From JACPHB01 sp964553885 (GTDB lineage: Bacteria; Patescibacteriota; Minisyncoccia; UBA10092), in the NCBI GenBank assembly GCA_964553885.1, contig CAZKLP010000003.1:1-37060 (forward strand): DNA of 37,060 bases, in the 5' to 3' direction. Position numbers and translations under genes: made by a program. Within the stretch, counting starts at the first letter, position 1. Each line of letters begins with the position of its first letter. The notes under the pieces are model-generated. The model did not search any database, was not told where the DNA came from, and was given only the letters and a program-made list of their open reading frames with translations. Positions 15,506 through 22,312 of this stretch are shown in pieces.

Positions 15506-16183
15506 ATGGACAGCAATAAAAATAAAAATAAAAAAATATGGCTGTCGCATTCGGGAATCGAAGGAATGTACCGTTGTCCGCGTTGTTTTTGGCTGCAATA
15601 TAATATAAAACTAAGACAGCCGGAAGGAATAGTTTCACGGCTGGCTAACCGCTTTGACATAATTTTGAAAAAATATTTTAATATTTACCGTTCGCTTGGC
15701 GAACTTCCGCCGATGATTGATGGAAAAGTTGAAGGAAAATTGGAAGATCCTTTTCAAGAAAAATATTTTTGGGATTACGACGAAAAATACGGATTAACCG
15801 GCCGGCTTGATGATTGTTTGGTCAGGAGCGATGGAACTTACACTCCCATTGATCACAAAACTTCAAGCTCGGATCCGCGGGATAAAGAGGGAATATTAGG
15901 CGCTTACCAACACCAGCTTAATTTTTATGCCTTTCTTTTAGAGAAAAATAACAAGCCGACTTCGGGTTTCGGCCATTTGATTTATTATTATCCGGAACAT
16001 GGAGAAGAACTTCATAAAGGCGTGCCCATTCATATTCATATTCAAACTTTGAAGACAAATCCGGAAGAGGCCGAGCAAGAGTTTTTAAAAGCGGTTAAGA
16101 TTGTGGAAGGAAAAATGCCGGAGTCGGCTGAAGATTGCCAGTTTTGTTTATGGCACGAGAAATTAAAAGAATTAGATTTGTGA
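15506..16183 (+). CDS. second Cas4-like PD-(D/E)XK nuclease
   Basis: A 225-residue nuclease of the PD-(D/E)XK/Cas4-RecB group. Catalytic residues are D102 (TGRLDD) and D116-x-K118 (PIDHKTS), followed by the helix motif YQHQLNFYAF. Four cysteines in two CxxC pairs, C24/C27 near the N-terminus and C211/C214 near the C-terminus, could hold an Fe-S or zinc site, but their spacing differs from the first Cas4-like protein (one plus three). It overlaps the following DUF4258-like gene by 34 bases, so the two are probably coupled. Role unknown; no CRISPR system nearby. Confidence 0.8.
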   Translation: MDSNKNKNKKIWLSHSGIEGMYRCPRCFWLQYNIKLRQPEGIVSRLANRFDIILKKYFNIYRSLGELPPMIDGKVEGKLEDPFQEKYFWDYDEKYGLTGRLDDCLVRSDGTYTPIDHKTSSSDPRDKEGILGAYQHQLNFYAFLLEKNNKPTSGFGHLIYYYPEHGEELHKGVPIHIHIQTLKTNPEEAEQEFLKAVKIVEGKMPESAEDCQFCLWHEKLKELDL

Positions 16184-16509
16184 TAAATAGTGAAAAATAT
16201 TTTTGGACCAAGCATTCGCAGTATAAAATGCGATATTACGGCTTGTCCGCGCAGAGAATTAAAAGAATAGTGCGGCATCCGGCGCGAACGGAAGAGGCGA
16301 TTGTGCCGGGAATGATTGCGGCGATGCAACCTTCGGACGGGAAAAAATATTCCGAAATATGGACGATATACGCTTTTATAAAGTCAAATGTCAAAGGTCA
16401 AATGTCAAAGGTCAAAATTATTACCGCTTGGCGGTATCCAGGCAAAAGCTCGTCTCGCAATCCTATTCCCAAAGAAATTTTAGAAGAAATAAGAAATATT
16501 ATTTCTTGA
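16150..16509 (+). CDS. DUF4258-like small protein
   Basis: About 119 residues. The core FWTKHSQYKMRYYGLSAQRI, then a basic strand-turn and WRYPGKSS, resembles DUF4258, a compact RelE-like fold whose members are sometimes toxin-like; the function is not established. Starts at ATG 16150 or GTG 16180 are both possible; the GTG would overlap the preceding stop codon as GTGA. A 14-bp tandem repeat is embedded in the gene (16383-16416). No antitoxin-like partner is visible unless the overlapping nuclease is the partner. Confidence 0.6.
   Translation: MAREIKRIRFVINSEKYFWTKHSQYKMRYYGLSAQRIKRIVRHPARTEEAIVPGMIAAMQPSDGKKYSEIWTIYAFIKSNVKGQMSKVKIITAWRYPGKSSSRNPIPKEILEEIRNIIS
16383..16416 (+). repeat. 14-bp tandem repeat inside the DUF4258-like gene
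   Basis: The unit GTCAAATGTCAAAG occurs twice exactly and is followed by a partial third copy (GTCAAA). It encodes an inserted stretch SNVKGQMSKVK between two conserved strands. The unit is not a multiple of three, so the two copies are read in different frames. Confidence 0.75.
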
Positions 16510-16512
16510 AAA

Positions 16513-16541
16513 TTGACATAATGATTTTAAAATTTTATTAT
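16513..16541 (+). promoter_or_regulatory. near-consensus promoter of secD
   Basis: TTGACA (16513-16518), a 17-base spacer and TATTAT (16536-16541). Predicted start near 16549, about 20 bases before the secD ATG. The same hexamers and spacing recur at 18884-18912. Confidence 0.8.
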
Positions 16542-16570
16542 ATAGATAGCAGTTTAGTGATTTTGATTTA

Positions 16571-17986
16571 ATGACAACAGGATATTCTCCAGATAAATTA
16601 TTTAAATTAGACGCCGCTCTAAAAGTGCGTGTTATTGTTTTGGCAATTTTTATTGTCGCTGTCGTTTCGACTTTTTTTGTTAATCCGTCTTGGTGGGACA
16701 GCGCGGCTCAAAAAATAAATATTATTTCACCGGTAAAAATTCCAAGTTTTTTTAATGTGCCGTTTAAACTTGGCCTTGATTTGGCTGGCGGCACGCGGCT
16801 GACTTATTTAGCCGATGTATCGGGAGTGGTTGATCAAGATGCGAATTCGGCCATGTCGGGACTTCGCGATGTTATTGAGCGTCGCGTTAATCTTTTCGGC
16901 GTCAGTGAACCGCTGGTAGAAGTTGAGCACGCGGCCAGCGAATGGCGTTTAATAGTTGAACTCGCGGGCGTTAAAGACATATCTTCCGCTATTAATTTAA
17001 TAGGAGAAACGCCGTTTTTAGAATTTAAAGAACAGCGCGAAGAAGCCGAAACTAAGAAAATTTTGAGCGAACAAAAAGCCGGAAATGAAGAGTTTATAAC
17101 TACCGACCCCTATTTCAAATCCACTAACTTAAACGGTAAATACATAAAGAGTGCTAAAATAGAATTTGACCAAACAACGTATCAGCCGACGGTCAGCGTC
17201 CAGTTTGACGGAGAAGGTGCAAAAATATTTGAAGAACTTACAAAACTTAATATTGAAAAACAACTTGGAATTTATCTTGACGGATTGCCGATTTCAGCTC
17301 CGGTGGTGAGAGAAGCTATTGCCGGCGGTTCGGCGGTGATTTCCGGAAAATTTACCATTAATGAGGCCAAAAAATTAGCCGAACGTCTTAATGCCGGGGC
17401 TTTACCGGTGCCTATTAAACTAATTTCACAGGATTCGGTAGGCGCTAATTTAGGCCAGGATTCTCTTAACAAAAGTTTAGTCGCCGGAGCGCTCGGCTTT
17501 TTGGCGGTGGTGATATTTATGATTTTATATTATCGTTTTTTGGGATTCACTGCGGTAATGGCGCTTTTAATTTATACTGCTCTTGTTTTAGCTTTGTTTA
17601 AATTAATACCGGTAACTTTAACTTTAGCTGGTATCGCCGGATTTATTTTATCCATCGGCATGGCTGTTGACGCTAATATTCTTATTTTTGAAAGATTTAA
17701 AGAAGAAGTTCGCTACGGAAAAGAATTGGGCATGGCTATTGATAACGGATTTGCCCGCGCTTGGCCGTCTATTCGCGATTCTAACGTTTCAACGCTGATT
17801 ACAACCGCTGTTTTATATTATTTCACCACCAGCATTGTTAGGGGGTTTGCCCTGACTCTCGGTATCGGCGTTGTCGTAAGCATGTTCTCGGCAATATTTG
17901 TGACGCGTTCACTCTTAAAATTATTTCCGCTGGAAACTTTGGGAAAATGGTCATGGCTTTTGGGCATAAAAAAACGTAGCACGTAA
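16571..17986 (+). CDS. secD: protein translocase subunit SecD
   Basis: A 471-residue RND-type membrane protein that, with SecF, uses proton flow to pull exported proteins off the translocon. Seen are an N-terminal helix, FKLGLDLAGGTRLTY, the periplasmic P1 domain with LIGETPFLEFKEQ, and five C-terminal helices with GMAVDANILIFERFKEE, which holds the conserved membrane aspartate. It is shorter than E. coli SecD because the periplasmic domain is reduced. It is separated from secF by one base. Confidence 0.95.
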   Translation: MTTGYSPDKLFKLDAALKVRVIVLAIFIVAVVSTFFVNPSWWDSAAQKINIISPVKIPSFFNVPFKLGLDLAGGTRLTYLADVSGVVDQDANSAMSGLRDVIERRVNLFGVSEPLVEVEHAASEWRLIVELAGVKDISSAINLIGETPFLEFKEQREEAETKKILSEQKAGNEEFITTDPYFKSTNLNGKYIKSAKIEFDQTTYQPTVSVQFDGEGAKIFEELTKLNIEKQLGIYLDGLPISAPVVREAIAGGSAVISGKFTINEAKKLAERLNAGALPVPIKLISQDSVGANLGQDSLNKSLVAGALGFLAVVIFMILYYRFLGFTAVMALLIYTALVLALFKLIPVTLTLAGIAGFILSIGMAVDANILIFERFKEEVRYGKELGMAIDNGFARAWPSIRDSNVSTLITTAVLYYFTTSIVRGFALTLGIGVVVSMFSAIFVTRSLLKLFPLETLGKWSWLLGIKKRST

Positions 17987-17987
17987 C

Positions 17988-18887
17988 ATGAATATTATAG
18001 GGAAAAGAAAAATTTATTACACTATCTTCGGCGTTGCCCTTGTTCTAAGTATCGCGGCTTTGGTATTGTGGGGCCTTCGGTTCGGCATTGATTTTAAAGG
18101 CGGTTCGATTTTGGAAGTTAATTACTCCGCTTTACCGGATTTAAATTCAGTTTTTGACTCTTTAAAACCGCTCGAATTAAATGATTTAAAAATTTCACCG
18201 CTCGGATCAAACGGCATAGTTTTGCGATTTAGAGAGACCGATGAGCAAACTCATCAAAATATTATTAAAATTCTTAATGCTGCCGCGGAAAAAAATAAAA
18301 TTCAAATTGATGAAAGGAGGTTTTCCTCTATCGGGCCGACTATCGGAGCGGAACTAAAACAAAAGTCAATAAAAGCTATTATCATAGTTCTTTTGGGAAT
18401 TTCACTTTATATTGCTTGGGCATTCAGAAAAGTGTCGCGACCGATTAGTTCGTGGCGTTACGGCGTGGTTACTTTAATAGCGCTTTTTCACGACATAATT
18501 ATTCCCGTCGGCCTGTTTGCTTATCTGGGGCGTTTTTATGGCGTTGAAGTCGGAGCCAACTTTATTGTCGCGCTTCTCGTGATTTTAGGTTTTTCAGTTC
18601 ACGATACAATCGTAGTGTTTGACAGAATTCGGGAAAATCTTAAACGTTATTATCAGTTGGATTTTATATCTCTGGTTAATCAAAGCATTGGTGAAACCTT
18701 GGTGCGTTCGCTTAACACTTCGCTTACGGTTTTAATGACTCTGGCGGCCTTGTATGTTTTTGGGGGAGAAAGTTTAAAATATTTCGTGCTGGCGTTAATG
18801 GTCGGTATTTTTTTAGGGACTTACTCGTCAATTTTTGTTGCGGCTTCGCTTCTAGTAACATGGTTTGGTATTTTAAAGAAAAATTGA
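17988..18887 (+). CDS. secF: protein translocase subunit SecF
   Basis: A 299-residue partner of SecD. Typical motifs are WGLRFGIDFKGGSILEV after the first helix, a small periplasmic domain, and GFSVHDTIVVFDRIREN in the membrane half, with six membrane segments in total. The stop codon overlaps the -35 box of the next gene's promoter. Confidence 0.95.
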   Translation: MNIIGKRKIYYTIFGVALVLSIAALVLWGLRFGIDFKGGSILEVNYSALPDLNSVFDSLKPLELNDLKISPLGSNGIVLRFRETDEQTHQNIIKILNAAAEKNKIQIDERRFSSIGPTIGAELKQKSIKAIIIVLLGISLYIAWAFRKVSRPISSWRYGVVTLIALFHDIIIPVGLFAYLGRFYGVEVGANFIVALLVILGFSVHDTIVVFDRIRENLKRYYQLDFISLVNQSIGETLVRSLNTSLTVLMTLAALYVFGGESLKYFVLALMVGIFLGTYSSIFVAASLLVTWFGILKKN

Positions 18888-18912
18888 CATTATTACAACA
18901 TCATTATATTAT
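18884..18912 (+). promoter_or_regulatory. near-consensus promoter of the sigma4-HARE gene
   Basis: TTGACA (18884-18889), a 17-base spacer and TATTAT (18907-18912), identical in hexamers to the secD promoter. The -35 box overlaps the secF stop codon. The predicted start leaves a leader of only about 8-10 bases before the ATG at 18928. Confidence 0.8.
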
Positions 18913-18927
18913 AATTTAAAGAAAAGT

Positions 18928-19965
18928 ATGGCGGAAAAAAATTTAAAAAATATTTTAGACGAGATAGTTAAAATCACGAGTCCGAGGATTAGGGAAGTTA
19001 TTGAAAGGCGCTTTGGCTTGCGCGCCATATCTTATCAAACCCTAGAAGCTATCGGCAAAAATATGGGCATTACCCGGGAACGGGTGAGGCAAATTGAAGC
19101 TTTTGGCTTTAAGCAACTAACCAATAAAAACGTTTTAGAGCCAATAAAACCGGTTTTTGAATTGGTAGAACAGCATTTAGCGGCTTATGGCGGCGTTAGA
19201 AGAGAAGATATTTTTTTAAAAGAATTAGCAAAATTACTTTCTTTAAAAGAAAAAAATAATGAAAATCTGATTAATTTTATGTTAGCTTTGGGGCGGGAAA
19301 AGTTCACTTATTTTAAAGAAACTCCATTTTGGCGGGCGGCTTGGGCGCTTAGCAACGGCCATTATAACAAAGCAATCGCTTTAGCCGGAGCTTTGAAAGA
19401 AAAATTAACCGGTCAAAATTCATTGTTATCAAGCGACGCCTTATTTAAAACTATTGCCGGATTAGCGGATAAAAATTTAACCGAACAAGCGTCAAGATCC
19501 CATATTGAGCTTTGCGGCCAGATTTCGCAAAATCCTTTTGGCGAATGGGGGCTTATAAGTTCGCCGGAGGTTTCGCCGCGGGGTGTTAAAGATAAGGCCT
19601 ATTTGGTTTTTAAAAAAGAAAAGAAACCGCTTCATTTCACCGAAGTGGCGGATTTGATTAATAGGGTTGTTTTTTCCGAAAGGAAGGCGCATCCTCAAAC
19701 CGTTCACAATGAGCTTATTAAAGATCCTCGTTTTGTTTTGGTGGGGCGGGGGACATACGCTTTAAGCGATTGGGGTTATGAGCCGGGAACCGTGCGCGAC
19801 GTTTTGGTTTCTATTTTAAAAAATTCGGGGCAAAGCTTAACCAAAGAAGAGATCATTAAAACCGTCCAGAGTAAACGATTGGTTAAAGAAAATACCATTT
19901 TGCTAAATCTTCAAAACCGTAAAGTTTTCAAAAAAACCAACGACCACAAATTCATCTTAGCGTGA
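18928..19965 (+). CDS. sigma-region-4-like HTH plus HARE-HTH domain protein
   Basis: A 345-residue protein with two recognisable parts. Near the N-terminus (about 27-65) is a sigma-70 region 4-like helix-turn-helix, ISYQTLEAIGKNMGITRERVRQIE, the segment that in sigma factors reads the -35 box. Near 222-285 is a HARE-HTH-like domain (KKPLHFTEVADLINRV ... GRGTYALSDWGY), the winged-helix found in the RNA polymerase delta subunit. No sigma region 2 is present, so it cannot melt promoters like a full sigma factor. It is likely a transcription regulator or RNA polymerase accessory protein. The name is inferred from domains only. Confidence 0.8.
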   Translation: MAEKNLKNILDEIVKITSPRIREVIERRFGLRAISYQTLEAIGKNMGITRERVRQIEAFGFKQLTNKNVLEPIKPVFELVEQHLAAYGGVRREDIFLKELAKLLSLKEKNNENLINFMLALGREKFTYFKETPFWRAAWALSNGHYNKAIALAGALKEKLTGQNSLLSSDALFKTIAGLADKNLTEQASRSHIELCGQISQNPFGEWGLISSPEVSPRGVKDKAYLVFKKEKKPLHFTEVADLINRVVFSERKAHPQTVHNELIKDPRFVLVGRGTYALSDWGYEPGTVRDVLVSILKNSGQSLTKEEIIKTVQSKRLVKENTILLNLQNRKVFKKTNDHKFILA

Positions 19966-19972
19966 TAAAAAT

Positions 19973-20065
19973 ATGAGCATTGAACAACCAAAGTTTGATA
20001 AGCCGGAAGAACAAGGACCGGAAACGGAATCAGGTGCAGAATTGATGTTGAAGAGTAAATTTTAA
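19973..20065 (+). CDS. possible 30-residue peptide or truncated gene start
   Basis: ATG at 19973 begins a 30-codon frame, MSIEQPKFDKPEEQGPETE and so on, ending at 20063-20065. It is hydrophilic, acidic and proline-rich, like the disordered N-terminus of a larger protein. It ends just where a 46-bp palindromic element starts, so it may be a gene start truncated by that element. It lies seven bases after the regulator gene. Confidence 0.35.
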   Translation: MSIEQPKFDKPEEQGPETESGAELMLKSKF

Positions 20066-20109
20066 ATATAACAACTTAAAAACCGATCGGAAATTAAGTT
20101 GTTATATTT
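20064..20109. repeat. 46-bp palindromic element, 16-bp perfect arms, centre CGATCG
   Basis: AAATATAACAACTTAA (20064-20079) is the exact reverse complement of 20094-20109. The centre of symmetry is CCGA|TCGG (20083-20090); 20 of 23 positions pair. It shares CAACTTAA and the centre with the copy at 20702-20747. Confidence 0.8.
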
Positions 20110-20120
20110 CATTTTGATTA

Positions 20121-20157
20121 AAAAACAACCGCCTCGTAAAAGGCGGTTGTTTTTTTG
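20121..20157 (+). terminator. strong intrinsic terminator
   Basis: AACAACCGCC (20124-20133) pairs with GGCGGTTGTT (20142-20151), followed by a run of T. An A-rich stretch on the left makes it potentially bidirectional. It sits exactly where the 5' end of the NYN gene should be. Confidence 0.85.
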
Positions 20158-20626
20158 TGGATAAACTAGTCCTTGACACTATTTCATTTGTGGATTTTTT
20201 GATTGGTGATAGAAAATGCATTTCTAAAAGATACTGCACGGGAATTTTTAGGAATGTGGATAACAGTTCAAAAAGTTTAGAGCTTGTAAAAGGTCAACNN
20301 NNNNNNNNTCAGAACTTGAAAAAATTGATTTTAAAATAAAACAAGGCAGAATTATGTATGACAGCGGGAAAACAAGAGAAAAAGACACCGATGTTAAAAT
20401 AGCAACCGATTTGATGATTGGAGCCGTTGATGATTTATATGATACTGCAATTTTAGTTAACTCCGATACAGATCTTATTCCGGCCATCCAGTATATTAGA
20501 TATAAAAAGAAAAAATTGGAATACGTTGGTTTTTTATATGCACCGTCGTTCGGTATCTAAAAATACGCCAATTTTTCAAGGCTACTCTTGCCTTCAGACA
20601 TAGAAAGATTTAAAATACAAAAATAA
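20157..20626 (+). pseudogene. NYN-domain (LabA/DUF88-like) ribonuclease remnant
   Basis: The translated pieces match an NYN/PIN-like nuclease: VDFLIGDRKCISKRYCTGIF, then after the gap SELEKIDFKIKQGRIMYDSG, then TREKDTDVKIATDLMIGAVDD, LYDTAILVNSDTDLIPAIQY and APSFGI. The first ~30 residues, with the first catalytic aspartate of the family, are missing and a terminator occupies their place. An in-frame TAA (20558-20560) interrupts the conserved C-terminal block; the same frame continues KYANFSRLLLPSDIERF to a second TAA (20624-20626). The stop looks like a TTA-to-TAA change. A ten-N gap also lies inside. The remains suggest a recently inactivated gene. Confidence 0.7.
20299..20308. other. assembly gap (10 N)
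   Basis: Ten unknown bases inside the NYN gene remnant. Coding frames on the two sides differ, so the true gap length is probably not ten. Confidence 0.98.
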
Positions 20627-20701
20627 GATTTATAAAAATGAAAAAATCCTCGACGGCGATTCGGATAAATTTATAGAGGCGAAGTTAAAAATATAAACTT
20701 A
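20627..20701. other. noncoding stretch after the NYN remnant
   Basis: From the end of the NYN remnant to the promoter at 20828 there is no complete gene. A frame reading YKNEKILDGDSDKFIEAKLKI ends at about 20694 and may be the frameshifted C-terminus of the same remnant. The rest holds two palindromic elements, listed separately. Confidence 0.5.
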
Positions 20702-20747
20702 AAATTTAACAACTTAATTTCCGATCGGTTATAAACTTGTCAAATTT
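20702..20747. repeat. 46-bp palindromic element, centre CGATCG, second copy
   Basis: Same length and centre (CCGA|TCGG at 20721-20728) as 20064-20109, with 18 of 23 positions paired. The left arm shares AACAACTTAA with that copy. The two copies flank the damaged NYN gene. Confidence 0.7.
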
Positions 20748-20760
20748 TTATTTTTTATCT

Positions 20761-20796
20761 GAACGCAAAGTTTACCTATAGGATATTTTTGCGTTC
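20761..20796. repeat. 36-bp palindromic element, centre CCTATAGG
   Basis: GAACGCAAA (20761-20769) pairs with TTTGCGTTC (20788-20796), and the centre is the palindrome CCTATAGG (20775-20782). Similar in plan and outer sequence to 3981-4016. Confidence 0.7.
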
Positions 20797-20827
20797 GTTG
20801 GTCGCATGCGATGGAGGATAACATCTG

Positions 20828-20857
20828 TTGGAATTTTCTTGGAAAATTTGCTATAAT
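20828..20857 (+). promoter_or_regulatory. promoter of the split membrane-protein gene
   Basis: TTGGAA (20828-20833), an 18-base spacer and a perfect TATAAT (20852-20857) preceded by TGC (extended -10). Predicted start near 20864, some 23 bases before the ATG. Confidence 0.65.
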
Positions 20858-20886
20858 TGAGCATGTCAGCATAAGTTGCCGATTGA

Positions 20887-21498
20887 ATGGATATTATTTA
20901 CGCAATTATTCAGGTTTTTTTAGGGCTCTGGTGGCTTTGGCTGCCGGTGGTTTTAATCGCGCTTTTTATAGAGCTTTGGATAAAACACTTAAAAACCAAG
21001 GCCATAAAAGCTATAAAATGGATTTTTCTTGAGATTAAAGTTTCGCGGAATATTGAAAAAAGCCCGAAATCAATGGAGCAGATATTTACTGGGCTTCACG
21101 GCATTCTTACCAGAATAAAATTTACCGACAAATACTGGAAAGGCAAAGCGCAGGAATGGTTTAGTTTTGAGATTGCCGGAATTGACGGGGCGGTTTATTT
21201 TTTTATCAGAACGCCCGAACAATTTCGGACTTTGGTCGAGGCCCAGATTCACGCCCAATATCCCGACGCGGAAATTTCCGAAGTATTGGACTATGCTGGT
21301 CCAATCGCGAAAAAAACGCCGTCAAAATCATATGATATGAGCGGGATAGAACTTATTTTGGAAAAAGCCGATTTTTACCCGATAAAGGCGTATCCGTTTT
21401 TTGAAGAAAAAGAAGAAGAAAGGCGGGTTGATCCGATGGCTTCTTTTCTTGAGATTCTTTCAAAACTTAAACCGGGGGAAAATATTTTTATACAATAT
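20887..21498 (+). CDS. N-terminal part of a large membrane protein paired with the VirD4/TraG-like ATPase (split)
   Basis: A membrane segment (about residues 8-28) is followed by a soluble domain with GLHGILTRIKFTDKYWKGK, WFSFEIAGIDGAVYFFIR, LVEAQIHAQYPDAEI and LKPGENIFIQ. This is the front half of a protein type that I associate with CPR genomes immediately upstream of the VirD4/TraG-like ATPase; it may be a membrane partner in DNA or protein transfer. The frame runs into ten N at 21499. Immediately beyond the gap every frame stops within five codons, so the coding sequence does not continue there. Confidence 0.7.
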
Positions 21499-21508
21499 NN
21501 NNNNNNNN
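21499..21508. other. assembly gap (10 N)
   Basis: Second run of ten N, beginning exactly 1200 bases after the first. The 1190-base piece between them is a separate contig. Confidence 0.98.
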
Positions 21509-21657
21509 ACGTAACCTATGATTAAATTTAAAAAAGCCCACGCTATAATTTAAAGAAATAAAAAAAATAATCAATGAAAATAAAGGCAAGAAAATACCCA
21601 TATAAAAACACATACATACTCTACAGCCCTCATTTTTCACAAAAGAAAAAAAATTGA
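21509..21657 (+). other. noncoding or chimeric junction with a 27-codon frame
   Basis: After the gap there is a TATAAT (21544-21549) and an ATG at 21574 opening a 27-codon frame (MKIKARKYPYKNTYILYSP and on) that stops at 21655-21657 in a run of eight A. A one-base shift in that run would join it to the C-terminal half of the split membrane gene. It could be an assembly chimera, a small inserted piece, or a frameshifted fusion. Confidence 0.4.
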
Positions 21658-22213
21658 GCATAAAAAGAAATGGTACGAAAATATTTATGGAGGGCTTGAA
21701 GAATTTATCAGAAACTTGCTTATTGCTATAGCCATTTGGCCTGAATGGGGAGTAGTTAAAAAAGAAGAAATTAAATCAGCTATTTCCAATCTTTCCCCTG
21801 GCGAAAAATTAATAGCCGAAGCCATTGAAAACAAAATATCAAAATTGGCTTTTAGAGTCAGTATTCGTTTTGCTTACATTGCCAGAATCGACATTTTCAG
21901 CCGCGCCAATATGGCGGCTGTGAGCGGCGCTTTCAAGCAGTTTAACACAGTCAATCTTAACGCCTTTAAATCAAACAGCGACGCGGGTACTTCGGCCGAT
22001 TTTCCTTTTAAAAAAAGAAAGGAGTTTTTAAGAAAACAAAGTTTTATTGAACGTTACGCCAATCGGAAATGGCCGAAGAAAAAGGATTTTATTTTAAATG
22101 TTGAAGAATTGGCCACGATTTATCATTATCCGATTTTAACAGTTCTGACGCCGACTATGCGCCGCGTTGAATCTAAAAAGGCCGAGCCGCCGGTCAGTTT
22201 GCCCGTTGGCTAA
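21584..22213 (+). pseudogene. C-terminal part of the split membrane-partner protein
   Basis: The frame is open from 21584 to the TAA at 22211-22213 but has no ATG before the conserved part; the first possible start is a TTG at 21716. Conserved blocks run in the expected order: WYENIYGGLEEFIRN, IWPEWG, LSPGEKLIAEAIENKISKL, IRFAYIARIDIF, VSGAFKQFNTVNLNAFK, FILNVEELATIYHYP and TPTMRRVESKKAEPPVS. These should follow the half that ends at 21498. The stop codon lies inside the arm of a long inverted repeat. Either the gene is broken or the assembly is. Confidence 0.65.
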
Positions 22214-22283
22214 TTACTATTGATTCTAAGAATCGAGAAATGCGCCAAAGGCGCAGGAAGGATTCTTAGAATCAATAGTAATT
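22212..22283. repeat. 72-bp cruciform-type inverted repeat, 23-bp perfect arms
   Basis: Arms 22212-22234 and 22261-22283 are perfect reverse complements (left arm begins AATTACTATTGATTC). Each arm contains the palindrome GATTCTAAGAATC or its copy. The loop holds its own hairpin, TGCGCC-AAA-GGCGCA (22241-22255). The left arm overlaps the preceding stop codon. It could terminate transcription, but it has no T-run, and its symmetry far exceeds what a terminator needs. Confidence 0.9.
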
Positions 22284-22298
22284 CGGAAAAACTCCCCT

Positions 22299-22304
22299 TA
22301 TAAT
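22299..22304 (+). promoter_or_regulatory. possible -10 box directly before the VirD4/TraG-like gene
   Basis: TATAAT at 22299-22304, with a second TATAAT just before the ATG at 22313. No good -35 box is visible. If used, the mRNA would be leaderless. Confidence 0.35.
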
Positions 22305-22312
22305 ATTATAAT

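Noticed and set aside
20811..21032. Overlapping 73-residue frame before the split membrane gene
   Set aside because: It overlaps the better-supported frame starting at 20887, contains the promoter region and has no family features.
22212..22283. CRISPR-like repeat
   Set aside because: There is only one inverted repeat pair, with no regular spacer-repeat pattern on either side.
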